From contig CAJMPZ010000025.1 of NCBI GenBank assembly GCA_905215445.1, forward strand, positions 1 through 30,162: 30,162 nt of DNA, written 5' to 3'. This DNA is from an uncultured bacterium. GTDB taxonomy: Bacteria; Actinomycetota; Coriobacteriia; Coriobacteriales; Coriobacteriaceae. The notes under the pieces were generated by a model. It made no database searches and had not been told where the DNA came from. It saw only the letters and a list, made by a program, of their open reading frames with translations. Shown piece by piece: positions 13,226-21,250 of the stretch. Every line of letters starts with the position of its first letter. The stretch's first letter is position 1. The translations under genes were made by a program, and so were the position numbers.

Positions 13226-14278
13226 TTATGCGACGGTGTAAACCCAGTTGTGCTTGTCCTCGACAGCACCGGACTGGATACCAGTCAGGGTCTCGCGAAG
13301 CTTCTTCATCACAGGGCCAATCTCGGTGTAGCCAGCCGGGAAGGTCACGGTCTCGTCGGCGCCGTAGACCTTGTTGTCGATCTCGCCAACCGGAGAGATG
13401 ACGGCAGCGGTGCCGCACAGGCCGCACTCCACAAAGGTGCCGGCCTTGACCTCGGCCCACTCAACGGGACGCTGGTCAACGGTCATGCCCAGGTCCTGAG
13501 CAACCTGAACGAGCGAACGACGGGTGATGGAGGGCAGGATGGAGTCGGTGTGCGACTGCGGAACGACAAGCGTGCCGTCCTCCTTCACGAACAGGACGTT
13601 GGCACCACCGGTCTCCTCGACATAGGTGCGAGACTCGGAATCGAGATACAGGTTCTCGGCATAGCCCTCGCGGTGAGCCTCCATCGTGGGCTTGAGGGAC
13701 ATGGCGTAGTTGAGGCCGGCCTTGATGTTGCCGGTGCCGTGCGGTGCCGCACGGTCATACTCGGAAACGCGCAGCTTAACGGGCTTAAGGCCACCCTTAA
13801 AGTACGGACCGACCGGGGTCACGAGGATGCGGAACGTGTACTCAGGAGCGGGAGCCACGCCGATCACGTCACCGGAACCGATCATAAACGGACGCACGTA
13901 CAGGGTCGCGCCGGAACCGAAGGGCGGAACCCAGGCGGCGTTGGCAGAAACGACCTGCTTGACGGCCTCAACGAACTTGTCCTTGGGGAACGGGGGCATC
14001 TCGAGGCGCTGAGCAGAGTTGTACATACGCTCGGCGTTCATGTCGGGACGGAAGCAGACGATGCTGCCGTCCTCGGCGGTGTAGGCCTTCAGGCCCTCAA
14101 AGACCTCCTGGCAGTAATGGAAGATGCCGCCGCACTCGGAGACATGCAGCGTGTGGTCGGTGGTCAGGCCGCCCTCGTCCCACTCGCCATCCTTCCAATG
14201 AGCCTCGTAGCTGTAATCGGTCTTCATGTAGCCAAAGCCGAGGCTACCCCAATCGATATCCTTCTTCTCGACAGTCAT
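13226..14278 (-). CDS. ilvE: Branched-chain amino acid aminotransferase, 350 aa
   Basis: PLP-dependent fold-type IV aminotransferase that interconverts Leu, Ile and Val with their 2-oxo acids using glutamate/2-oxoglutarate. ATG at 14278 is preceded by AAGGAG, six bases away. The Schiff-base lysine is K186 in GTGNIKAGLNYAMS. Other family marks: VFEGLKAY at 59, FRPDMNAERMYNSAQRL at 76, TLYVRPFMIG at 125, and the C-terminal CGTAAVISPVGEI. Length matches the BCAT class II family (350-360). No other branched-chain biosynthesis gene is adjacent. It is preceded by a leader of about 150 nt with no T-box or Leu/Val/Ile-rich peptide. Confidence 0.95.
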   Translation of the reverse strand: MTVEKKDIDWGSLGFGYMKTDYSYEAHWKDGEWDEGGLTTDHTLHVSECGGIFHYCQEVFEGLKAYTAEDGSIVCFRPDMNAERMYNSAQRLEMPPFPKDKFVEAVKQVVSANAAWVPPFGSGATLYVRPFMIGSGDVIGVAPAPEYTFRILVTPVGPYFKGGLKPVKLRVSEYDRAAPHGTGNIKAGLNYAMSLKPTMEAHREGYAENLYLDSESRTYVEETGGANVLFVKEDGTLVVPQSHTDSILPSITRRSLVQVAQDLGMTVDQRPVEWAEVKAGTFVECGLCGTAAVISPVGEIDNKVYGADETVTFPAGYTEIGPVMKKLRETLTGIQSGAVEDKHNWVYTVA

Positions 14279-14431
14279 ATGTCGCTCCTTACATACACAG
14301 TTGCAAACTCGCGAACCCGCACGCAAGGACCGAGGCCGGCCGCGTCGCAACGTCGCACGCCCGGAGCGTAGAGCCGGACGGGACACGCGAACAGCATCAA
14401 AGCCGATGGCACGTCGATTCGCATGCACGAG

Positions 14432-14460
14432 ATTGTACTCCCCGTACGCGTCTGATAAAA
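14432..14460 (-). promoter_or_regulatory. Candidate ilvE promoter
   Basis: TACAAT (14432-14437, minus strand) is a good -10 element; the -35 at 17 bp (TTTTAT) is poor. It implies a leader of about 147 nt. The 289-nt gap to the next gene also holds the terminator at 14508-14539. Confidence 0.4.
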
Positions 14461-14501
14461 CGCTTTTCTTTAACTAAGTAAAGTATTTTCATTTGACCGA
14501 A

Positions 14502-14539
14502 ACTAAAGAGGCCCGCCACCGTAAGCGGTGACGGGCCTC
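14502..14539 (-). terminator. Terminator of the DedA-family gene
   Basis: On the minus strand GAGGCCCGTCACCG pairs with CGGTGGCGGGCCTC (14-bp stem with one wobble, 4-nt loop), followed by TTTAGTTT. Confidence 0.8.
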
Positions 14540-14567
14540 AACGGCACGGTTTGCGCGCTGGCTCGAG

Positions 14568-15215
14568 CTACGCGTTCTTTTTGCCCAGCTTAGCCTTAAC
14601 CAGACCGACCACAGTCGGGATGATCGACACGGCGACGATGCCGATAATCAGCAGCTCAAAGTGCTCCTGCACAAAGGGAATGCCGCCAAAGAAGTAGCCC
14701 AGCAGCGTAAAGACCGTCGACCAGGTAATGCCGCCCAGCACGTTAAAGATGACAAAGTTGCGCCAGTGCATGCCGCCCATGCCGGCGATAAAGGGCACAA
14801 AGGTGCGGATAAACGGGAAGAAGCGGCCCAGGAAGATGGCTAGGTGACCCCACTTGTCCAAGAAATCCTCGGACTTTTTGATGCGCTCGGGCGTCATGGC
14901 CTTCACCTTGCCCGAAGCAATGATCTTTTTGCCAAAGAAATGACCGATCATAAAGTTGCACTGATCGCCCAAGATGGCAGCGGCCCATGCGGTGGCCAGA
15001 AGCGCCACGATGTTAAAGCCGCCGTTGTGGGCAAAGAAGCCCGAGGCGAACAGCAGCGAATCGCCGGGAAGGAACGGGAAGAACACTACGCCCGTCTCGA
15101 TAAAGATGATCAGGAACACGCAGCCGTAGGCCATAAGCGGGCCGGCGGCAATCCAACTGGCGATCGCGGTGCGCGGGTCTTTGAGCAACTCGGCGATAAA
15201 ATTAATGAAACCCAT
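14568..15215 (-). CDS. DedA family integral membrane protein, 215 aa
   Basis: ATG at 15215 has GAGAGG upstream. The DedA/SNARE-associated family signature is present: ETGVVFFPFLPGDSLLFASG at about 50-69 and GRFFPFIRTFVPFIAGMGGM at about 141-160, with the reentrant-helix Pro and Arg residues, plus four or more hydrophobic segments and a lysine-rich C-terminus (KAKLGKKNA). Some DedA proteins are now known as flippases for undecaprenyl phosphate or phosphatidylethanolamine; which substrate applies here cannot be read from the sequence. Monocistronic, with its own terminator. Confidence 0.9.
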   Translation of the reverse strand: MGFINFIAELLKDPRTAIASWIAAGPLMAYGCVFLIIFIETGVVFFPFLPGDSLLFASGFFAHNGGFNIVALLATAWAAAILGDQCNFMIGHFFGKKIIASGKVKAMTPERIKKSEDFLDKWGHLAIFLGRFFPFIRTFVPFIAGMGGMHWRNFVIFNVLGGITWSTVFTLLGYFFGGIPFVQEHFELLIIGIVAVSIIPTVVGLVKAKLGKKNA

Positions 15216-15261
15216 GAAGTAAAACCTCTCAGTTGTGGGCGCGGATACGTCCAAGTTGACC

Positions 15262-15409
15262 AGTATACGGTTGCGGCGCCCCCTCGTGCGCAACCCCACA
15301 AAAGCATGACTCCATTACCAGCAAGTATGCATAACTGACACCTGTCACGTAAGCCGTGAAAGATTGCTCTTCCTAATCCCTAGCGAATCGCTATACTTTA
15401 TTGAATCGC
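15262..15409. promoter_or_regulatory. Divergent promoter region of the DedA gene and cysE
   Basis: TATACT on the minus strand (15262-15267) and on the plus strand (15392-15397) are candidate -10 elements for the DedA gene and cysE; neither has a good -35 at normal spacing. Between them lies a palindrome TGACACCTGTCA (15336-15347). GAATCGC occurs twice, at 15385 and 15403, flanking the cysE -10. These could be operator sites. Confidence 0.35.
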
Positions 15410-15438
15410 ATTGCCATGGCGCTAAGGGAGGGCGGTCA

Positions 15439-16143
15439 GTGAGCTTTATCAATACCATTCGCGAGGACATCAAGACCGTCCAAGCGCAGGACCCCGCCGC
15501 GCAAAACGGTCTGGTCATTTTCCTTTCGTACCCCGGTCTTCACGCCAAGTGGAACCACGTACCCGAGCATTGGCTCTGGGAGCACGGCCACCGATCGCTC
15601 GCCCGTGTGCTCTCGCAGCTCACCCGCCATATCACCGGCGTCGAGATTCACCCTGCCGCGCAGATTGGCAAGCACTTCTTTATCGACCACGCCATGGGCG
15701 TCGTTATTGGCGAGACCACCATTGTGGGCGACAACTGCGTACTCTATCAGGGCGTCACGCTCGGCGGTACCGGCAACGAGACCGGCAAGCGCCACCCCAC
15801 CCTGGGCAACAACGTCACCGTGGGCACGGGCGCCAAGGTGCTCGGCAACATTCGCATCGGCAACAACGTCAAAATCGGCGGCAACTCGGTTGTCGTCAAG
15901 GACGTGCCCGACAACTGCACCGTCGTGGGCGTGCCGGGACGCATCATCAAGCGCAACGGCTGCCGCGTGTTCGAGGAGAGCTTCGACGCCAAGCAGCATC
16001 GCGAGTACATGCCCGATGACGCTGCCGAGCAGAGTGCCCTCAACCGCCAAGGCATCACCGAGAACGCCCGCCGCGTCAAAGAACTCGAGCGAGAGGTGGC
16101 CGAGCTCAAAGCCCTCGTCGCCAAGCTCGTGGACGAGCGCTAG
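15439..16143 (+). CDS. cysE: Serine O-acetyltransferase, 234 aa
   Basis: Catalyses serine plus acetyl-CoA to O-acetylserine, the first step of cysteine synthesis. GTG at 15439 is chosen because GGAGGG lies about 7 nt upstream; the ATG at 15364 lacks a ribosome site and adds unrelated residues. Hexapeptide-repeat left-handed beta-helix: HPAAQIGKHFFIDHAMGVVI contains the catalytic Asp-His pair, followed by GETTIVGDNCVLYQGVTLGG and GNNVTVGTGAKVLG. The C-terminal 30 residues (VKELEREVAELKALVAKL) form a likely coiled coil, and the protein lacks the usual short C-terminal Ile tail that binds CysK. No cysK is adjacent. Confidence 0.93.
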   Translation: MSFINTIREDIKTVQAQDPAAQNGLVIFLSYPGLHAKWNHVPEHWLWEHGHRSLARVLSQLTRHITGVEIHPAAQIGKHFFIDHAMGVVIGETTIVGDNCVLYQGVTLGGTGNETGKRHPTLGNNVTVGTGAKVLGNIRIGNNVKIGGNSVVVKDVPDNCTVVGVPGRIIKRNGCRVFEESFDAKQHREYMPDDAAEQSALNRQGITENARRVKELEREVAELKALVAKLVDER

Positions 16144-16182
16144 GAACGCAAGCGGCACAAAACGACATCGGCATCAACGCAA

Positions 16183-16225
16183 AAAGGCGCGCCAGGGAAT
16201 TCATCCCCGGCGCGCCTTTCTTTTT
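16183..16225 (+). terminator. Rho-independent terminator of cysE
   Basis: AAGGCGCGCC (16184-16193) pairs with GGCGCGCCTT (16209-16218); an inner GGG/CCC pairing extends the stem. TTTCTTTTT follows. Confidence 0.9.
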
Positions 16226-16226
16226 G

Positions 16227-16258
16227 ATGTGACATGCGGGACTGTCCCTTTGTCACAT
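16227..16258. repeat. Variable-arm hairpin element, copy 1 (GGGACTGTCCC core)
   Basis: ATGTGACA (16227-16234) pairs with TGTCACAT (16251-16258), and inside GGGAC pairs with GTCCC. It fills the gap between the cysE terminator and the stop codon of the ABC exporter gene, which begins at 16258. It shares the CTGTCCC core and flanking-arm layout with the elements at 25892, 28018 and 28080. Confidence 0.65.
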
Positions 16259-18258
16259 TATGCGAACTGACTCAGATAGAGGTCGGCATAAGCGCCCTCG
16301 GCTGCGAGCAGCTCCTTATGCGTGCCCTGCTCGATAATGTTGCCGTGGTCCATGACCAGGATGAGGTCGGCATCGACGATCGTCGACAGGCGATGCGCGA
16401 TCACAAAGCTCGTGCGCCCGCGCATAAGCGCGTCCATGGCACGGCCGATGGCAAGCTCGGTGCGCGTGTCCACGCTCGACGTCGCCTCGTCCAGGATGAG
16501 AATCGCCGGGTTGTTGAGCAGCACGCGTGCGATGGTCAGCAGCTGACGCTGGCCCTGGCTGATGCTTTCGGCATCGTTGGCCACGCGCGTGTCGTAGCCC
16601 TGCGGCATGGTACGTACAAAGAAGTCGACCTGCGCGGCGCGTGCGGCCGCCACGATCTCATCGTGCGTCGCCTCGGGGCAGCCGTAGGCGATGTTCTCGG
16701 CAATCGTGCCGTCGAACAGCCAGGCGTCTTGCAGCACCATGCCAAACTGCTGACGTAGCTCGCCGCGATCCATGCGGCTCGTATCCACACCGTCGAGCGT
16801 AATGCGGCCACCGTCGATCTCGTAAAAGCGCATGAGCAGGTTGATGAGCGTCGTCTTGCCTGCGCCCGTGGTTCCCACCACGGCAATCTTCTGGCCCGGC
16901 TCGGCGGTAAACGACACGTCGCGCATAAGCGGCTTGTCGGGCGAATAACCAAAGCGCACGTGCTCAAAAGAGACGCGACCCTCAACGCGACCCGGCAGCT
17001 TGGCGGCCTCGTCCGGCAGCGGATCGGCCTCCATCTCGGGCTCATCGAGCAGGTCGAACACGCGTTCCGCACTCGCCAGCGCGCTCTGCAGCGAGTTAAA
17101 GGTAAACGACAGCTGCGTCATGGGTTCGGACGCCTCGTAGATAAACTGGAAGAACGCCTGGAACACGCCGACGGTCATGTGACCGGCAACCAGCATGCTG
17201 CAGCCCACCAGCGCGATCACGATCTGCGCCAAACGGCCGATAAAGCGCACCGCAGGGCCGACGGCATTGATCATAAAGTCGGCCTTGGTGCTCACGCGCG
17301 CCAGCTCGCCCGAGGCCTCGTGCACCTCGGCAGAGCTCTGGTGCTCGCGGTTGAATGCGCGAATCACCAGACGGCCCGAGTAGCCCTCCTCGACCGCGCT
17401 CGTGATTTTGGACACCCACTCCTGGCGCTCGCCGGTCACGTCATGTGTGCGGCGCGAGACCACTTTGGTCACCAGCAGCGACAGCGTCATAAAGAACAAA
17501 AAGACCAGCGTGAGCGGCACGCTAAACACGAACATCACGCTCACGGCGCCCACCACGGTACCGATCGACACCAGCAGCTGCAGCAGTCCGCGCTGCATGC
17601 TCTCGGACATCTTGTCCAAGTCGTTGGTCGCACGGCTGACGACCTCACCGGGACGATGCGCGTCAAAGAAGGCAAGCGGCAGACGGTTGAGCTTTTGTGC
17701 GATGCGGTTGCGTAGACGCAGGTTGAGGCGTTCGGCCACGCTCGACATCAAAAAGCTCTGGAGCGCATAGAACGAGGCAGCGGCAGTCCAGATCATAAAG
17801 TAGACGAAGATGGTCTTGCCGCAGTTCTCCCAAGTGATGTTGAAGGTGGTTCCGTTGGCAAACGCCACCTGAATGTGGCCCCACAGCTCATCGATCACGC
17901 GGGCGCTATATGCCGGCGCAGCGGTGTTAAAGATGGCGTAGAACACAATGCTCGCGAACACGATATAGAAGCGCCAATGGTCGCCGGCAGCCTCGCTCCA
18001 CAGGCGGCGCACCGTCGCCCAGGTGTCGCGGGGTTTCTCGTCCTCGTCGTCCACATCGCGCATGCGCTCTGCCTCGGCGCGGGCGCGCTCGTCCTCGGCG
18101 CGTTCGTTTTCCTCGTAGAGCGCTTGGCGGCGAGCCTCGCGCTCGGCTGCGGCCTTGGCGGCGTCATCCAGCTCGGGTGCCACGGCAGCCGTTTCCTCGA
18201 CCAGCCCCGCGGCAACGGCGTCATCAACGCCGCCCTGCTTCTTGAGCTCCTCGGTCAT
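16258..18258 (-). CDS. ABC exporter half-transporter, catalytically competent subunit, 666 aa
   Basis: ATG at 18258 lies one base after the stop of the upstream ABC gene, with GGGAGGTG at good spacing; the GTG at 18267 would sit inside that ribosome site. Domain order: an unusual charged Glu/Ala/Arg-rich N-terminal extension (about 1-75), six-helix exporter membrane domain (about 90-400), ATPase domain (about 430-660). Walker A GTTGAGKTT near 464, signature ISQGQRQL near 568 (altered from LSGGQ), Walker B LILDEATSSVD near 588 with catalytic Glu, H-loop AHRLS. This matches the TM288-like partner of heterodimeric exporters: intact Walker B, altered signature. It should pair with the 578-residue protein. 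The likely role is drug or toxic-compound efflux under MarR control. Confidence 0.92.
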   Translation of the reverse strand: MTEELKKQGGVDDAVAAGLVEETAAVAPELDDAAKAAAEREARRQALYEENERAEDERARAEAERMRDVDDEDEKPRDTWATVRRLWSEAAGDHWRFYIVFASIVFYAIFNTAAPAYSARVIDELWGHIQVAFANGTTFNITWENCGKTIFVYFMIWTAAASFYALQSFLMSSVAERLNLRLRNRIAQKLNRLPLAFFDAHRPGEVVSRATNDLDKMSESMQRGLLQLLVSIGTVVGAVSVMFVFSVPLTLVFLFFMTLSLLVTKVVSRRTHDVTGERQEWVSKITSAVEEGYSGRLVIRAFNREHQSSAEVHEASGELARVSTKADFMINAVGPAVRFIGRLAQIVIALVGCSMLVAGHMTVGVFQAFFQFIYEASEPMTQLSFTFNSLQSALASAERVFDLLDEPEMEADPLPDEAAKLPGRVEGRVSFEHVRFGYSPDKPLMRDVSFTAEPGQKIAVVGTTGAGKTTLINLLMRFYEIDGGRITLDGVDTSRMDRGELRQQFGMVLQDAWLFDGTIAENIAYGCPEATHDEIVAAARAAQVDFFVRTMPQGYDTRVANDAESISQGQRQLLTIARVLLNNPAILILDEATSSVDTRTELAIGRAMDALMRGRTSFVIAHRLSTIVDADLILVMDHGNIIEQGTHKELLAAEGAYADLYLSQFA

Positions 18259-18259
18259 G

Positions 18260-19996
18260 CTACTCACCTCCCTTCATTTGCGATTCCGCGATGGCGCGGT
18301 ACACCTCGCAGGTTTCCATAAGCTCGCCATGCGTGCCCAAGCCCACAACCTCGCCGTCCTTGAGCACTACGATCTGGTCGGCATGCAAGATCGTCGAGAT
18401 GCGCTGCGCGATGATGAGCACCGCAGCGTCGCGCGTCTCGTCCTGCAGCGCATGGCGCAGGGCCGCATCGGTCTTAAAGTCCAGGGCCGAAAAACTGTCG
18501 TCGAAGATATACAGGTCGGCGCGCTTCATGAGCGCGCGGGCAATTGCCAGGCGTTGGCGCTGACCACCCGAGAAGTTCGTACCGCCTTGGGCAACCGGGG
18601 TATCGAGCCCATGCGGCTGATCGAGCACAAAGGTGCTCTGGGCAACCTGGAGCGCATGAAGCATGTCGGCCTCGGTCGCACCCTCGTTACCAAAGCGCAG
18701 ATTGCTTGCCACGGTGCCCGAGAACAGCCATGCCTTCTGCGGGACGTAGGCAATGCGCCCGCGAATCTCGTCTTGCGAAAGCTCGCGCAGGTCGACGCCG
18801 TCCAGGCGAATGGCACCCTTGGTGGCATCGTGAAAACGCAGCAGAAGCTTTGCCACCGTCGACTTGCCCGAGCCCGTCGAGCCCACAATCGCGGTCGTCT
18901 GACCGCGACGACAGGCAAAGCTCAGGTCGCACAGGGTGTCCTCATCGGCATCGTCAAAACGAAACGACATGTGATCGAACTCAGCGACCGCATCCGCATC
19001 GCCCCCGGAGGCAGGCGCCCCGTCACCCAGCGTACGCTCGCCGTCCACGATGCTCGGCTCAATCTCCAACACCTGCTGCGCACGGTTCAGGCACGCCGCG
19101 GCGCGCGGCAGCGTCAGCACTACCATCTGCGCCATCATCACAAAGAACAGGATCAGGAGCGCATATTCCAGCACCGCGGAGATGCTCGCAATCTGCATTG
19201 CATGGGCGCCAACGCGGTTGCCGCCCACCCACAGCACCGCCACCTCGGCAATGTTCATCAAAAAGAAGGTAGAGCTATCAAGGCCCACAAACAGGTGGTT
19301 GACCTTAATGGCGTTGTCCGCGTAATCGCTAAACACCTCGTCCAGGCGCTGCTCCTCGTGAAGCTCTTTATTAAAAGCGCGGATGACGCGAACGCCCACG
19401 ATGTTCTCGCGCAGCACCACGTTCATGCGGTCGATAAAGCTCTGCAGGCGCATAAAAATTGGCGCGGCGTTAGCCACGGTAAAGACTGCCGCCACCAGCA
19501 CGATCGCAACCACCACGCCCAGCAGCGTACCCATGGCGGGATCGATGAGCCACGCAAAAATGATGCCCGCGACGGCCAAGAACGGCACCGGCAGCACCAG
19601 CTGGATCGTCTGCAGGATGGCCTGCTGAATCACATTGATGTCGTTGAGCGAGCGCGTGATCATCGATCCGGTGCCAAAGCGCTCAAAGTCGCTGGCCGCG
19701 AGCTCGAGCGACTTGTCGTACACGGCATTGCGGATATCGCAGGCCACGTTGGCGGCCAAGCGCGCCGAAAGATAGCAGCCCAGCACCGCGCCGCCGCTGG
19801 CCATGCCGGTCGCGATAAGCATGTAGAGGCCATTGCGCAAAATGTAGTCGACATCACCCGTGGTGATACCGGTGTTGACCATGTTCGCCAGCATCGTGGG
19901 AACCAACAGCGTGCCGACGTTATCAACCAGCAGCACCAGCAGCGTCACTGCGACAAGCCCTCGATAGGGCTTCAGAAACCTCATTAACAGTCGCAC
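18260..19996 (-). CDS. ABC exporter half-transporter, degenerate-site subunit, 578 aa
   Basis: GTG at 19996 follows TGAGG at 7 nt; an ATG at 19984, which overlaps the marR stop as TAATG, is the alternative. Six membrane helices in the first 320 residues, then an ATPase domain: Walker A GSTGSGKST near 371-379, canonical signature FSGGQRQR near 479, and Walker B YIFDDSFSALD near 498, where Asp replaces the catalytic Glu. This combination is the known TM287-like mark of the partner carrying a degenerate nucleotide site. It lies second in the marR operon, with overlaps or one-base gaps to both neighbours, suggesting coupled translation and a stoichiometric heterodimer. Confidence 0.92.
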   Translation of the reverse strand: MRLLMRFLKPYRGLVAVTLLVLLVDNVGTLLVPTMLANMVNTGITTGDVDYILRNGLYMLIATGMASGGAVLGCYLSARLAANVACDIRNAVYDKSLELAASDFERFGTGSMITRSLNDINVIQQAILQTIQLVLPVPFLAVAGIIFAWLIDPAMGTLLGVVVAIVLVAAVFTVANAAPIFMRLQSFIDRMNVVLRENIVGVRVIRAFNKELHEEQRLDEVFSDYADNAIKVNHLFVGLDSSTFFLMNIAEVAVLWVGGNRVGAHAMQIASISAVLEYALLILFFVMMAQMVVLTLPRAAACLNRAQQVLEIEPSIVDGERTLGDGAPASGGDADAVAEFDHMSFRFDDADEDTLCDLSFACRRGQTTAIVGSTGSGKSTVAKLLLRFHDATKGAIRLDGVDLRELSQDEIRGRIAYVPQKAWLFSGTVASNLRFGNEGATEADMLHALQVAQSTFVLDQPHGLDTPVAQGGTNFSGGQRQRLAIARALMKRADLYIFDDSFSALDFKTDAALRHALQDETRDAAVLIIAQRISTILHADQIVVLKDGEVVGLGTHGELMETCEVYRAIAESQMKGGE

Positions 19997-20484
19997 GACT
20001 CCCCCTCACCTTGATTCTCGGCTTGGCTCTCGGCAGCGATATGCTGCTTAAATGCCTCGCACTCCTCACCGAGCACCTGAGAGAATTTTCCGATCAAGCG
20101 CATAATCTCGCGCTGCTCACACGGCTCAAGCGCGCCAAAGGCTCGCTGCTCGGCCTTGAGTGCCGGCAGCGCATAACGCTCGGCAAACCGCATGCCCGCT
20201 TCGGTCAAACGCACAACCTTGTTCTTACGGCTGCCTTCGGCAAACTCCAACGTTGCAAAGTCCCGCGCCGTCAAGGTTTTAATGGCCGAGTTGATGGTCT
20301 GCTTGCTGTAGAACCATTCGCTCGTCAGGCGGCTTACGGCAATACTGCCGCCCGCCGTGCTGGTATCGACGAGCATCCAGTAAGCGCAGTCCGAAAGACC
20401 GCAGGCGCGCGAGAACTCCGAATAGATATGGTCGAGTCCATTGAGCAACCGGTCGAAGTCGACCAGCGTAACCGCACTATTCAT
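19984..20484 (-). CDS. MarR-like winged-helix transcriptional regulator, 166 aa
   Basis: ATG at 20484 has GGTGGGA just upstream. The central winged helix-turn-helix includes SRLTSEWFYSKQTINSAIKT (about 52-71), followed by a wing with SRKNKVVRLTEAGMRFAERY, which is typical of MarR. The C-terminal helix packs as a dimer domain and ends in CDC. It is the first gene of a three-gene operon with the two exporter subunits, and two near-identical sites overlap its promoter, so autoregulation and drug- or metabolite-relieved repression of the exporter are likely. Ligand unknown. Confidence 0.88.
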   Translation of the reverse strand: MNSAVTLVDFDRLLNGLDHIYSEFSRACGLSDCAYWMLVDTSTAGGSIAVSRLTSEWFYSKQTINSAIKTLTARDFATLEFAEGSRKNKVVRLTEAGMRFAERYALPALKAEQRAFGALEPCEQREIMRLIGKFSQVLGEECEAFKQHIAAESQAENQGEGESCDC

Positions 20485-20498
20485 CTATCCCACCATTC

Positions 20499-20560
20499 GA
20501 TTGTCCGATTTTTGACCAATTTTGTATCTCTAGATTAGTCCGAGTTTTGACTATCGTCAA
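20499..20560 (-). promoter_or_regulatory. marR operon promoter with two copies of a likely MarR operator
   Basis: On the minus strand TTGACG (20555-20560) and TAATCT (20532-20537) are exactly 17 bp apart, a strong promoter match. Within the spacer lies the inverted repeat TAGTC, 8 bp, GACTA (20536-20553). A second related site, with GTCCGA then TTTTTGACCA on the plus strand, lies at 20499-20520, about 35 bp downstream of the first. Both share GTCCGAxTTTTGAC. Confidence 0.7.
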
Positions 20561-20602
20561 CAGGCTCTCCGCAAATGTTTGCACTTTTATGGCCTATCGG
20601 CA

Positions 20603-20639
20603 GAAAAAGACCGCCGGCGCGGGGGCAGCGCCAGCGGTC
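20603..20639 (-). terminator. Terminator of the 96-residue protein gene
   Basis: GACCGCCGGCGC (20609-20620) pairs with GCGCCAGCGGTC (20628-20639), with one position that is T-G on the minus strand. A TTTTT tract follows on the minus strand. Confidence 0.85.
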
Positions 20640-20665
20640 ACGTGAAAATCGGGTTTTATTGCCTG

Positions 20666-20956
20666 TTAAGCGGCGACGGCCTCATAGACCGTAGCGCCCG
20701 AGAAGCTATCATGCAGGCTCTTGCCGGCAATCCACGGCAGCTCGACGACCTCGCAGACCGTGTTGACCAGCTCGGAGCAGTCAGTAAAGTGGCCCTTGTC
20801 GTTGAGGGCCTCGCAATCCTGAACACGCCAATAGCCATCGGTGTGCGTGATGTAGTACTCGTGATCGTTAATCAACACGAAAGCGCGCGTCTTGGAACGC
20901 AGCAGCTTCAGAAATCCTTCGAAATCGGTCTCGACGACATCTCCAGCCTGGAACAT
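20666..20956 (-). CDS. Small protein of unknown function, 96 aa
   Basis: Not recognised. ATG at 20956 has an excellent ribosome site (AGGAGG, 8 nt away), and a clear terminator follows, so it is very likely a real, well-translated single gene. The protein is acidic, soluble and contains several aromatic pairs (HEYYITHTDGYWRVQDCEAL) and three cysteines. Features such as FQAGDVVETDFEGFLKLL and AFVLINDHEYYITHTDGYW suggest a small beta-rich or alpha/beta fold. There is no signal peptide or membrane helix. No neighbour gives a clue to its function. Confidence 0.8.
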   Translation of the reverse strand: MFQAGDVVETDFEGFLKLLRSKTRAFVLINDHEYYITHTDGYWRVQDCEALNDKGHFTDCSELVNTVCEVVELPWIAGKSLHDSFSGATVYEAVAA

Positions 20957-20991
20957 GATGTTACCTCCTGGCCCGGCGCCACCACGGCGCA

Positions 20992-21030
20992 TTGATAAAC
21001 GTTGGTACTCCTTTAGTAAAACCTTTATCA
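20992..21030 (-). promoter_or_regulatory. Candidate promoter of the 96-residue protein gene, framed by an inverted repeat
   Basis: TTTACT (21015-21020) and TATCAA (20992-20997) on the minus strand are 17 bp apart. TGATAAA (20993-20999) and TTTATCA (21024-21030) form an inverted repeat around them. The remainder of this 294-nt gap, up to 21250, carries the upstream region of the nitroreductase (TTGTCA at 21111 is a possible -35) and nothing else recognisable. Confidence 0.4.
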
Positions 21031-21250
21031 GAGGTTATGCGTTCGTCATTTAGGCAAGTGGTAAAAAACCGCAGGGTAGACGGGATAAAACGTTTAACCA
21101 TCCCATTTGTTTGTCACATTCTGAAGGTACTTTTATGCAAACCTACTTTCCCAATTGGAATCTATCCTTTTGGCCGGGCAATTGACCGTCTATCGTTTGA
21201 GCCCGGCGGGTATGAACGGGACATCTGCAACGCCACCGCAAGGAGACACC

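Noticed and set aside
14279..14431. T-box or leader-peptide attenuator before ilvE
   Set aside because: No T-box sequence, no terminator/antiterminator pair and no short frame rich in Leu, Val or Ile was seen in the leader.
18155..19987. 610-codon plus-strand frame opposite the ABC exporter genes
   Set aside because: Antisense shadow: His/Gln/Arg-rich translation without motifs. The minus strand encodes complete ABC motifs.
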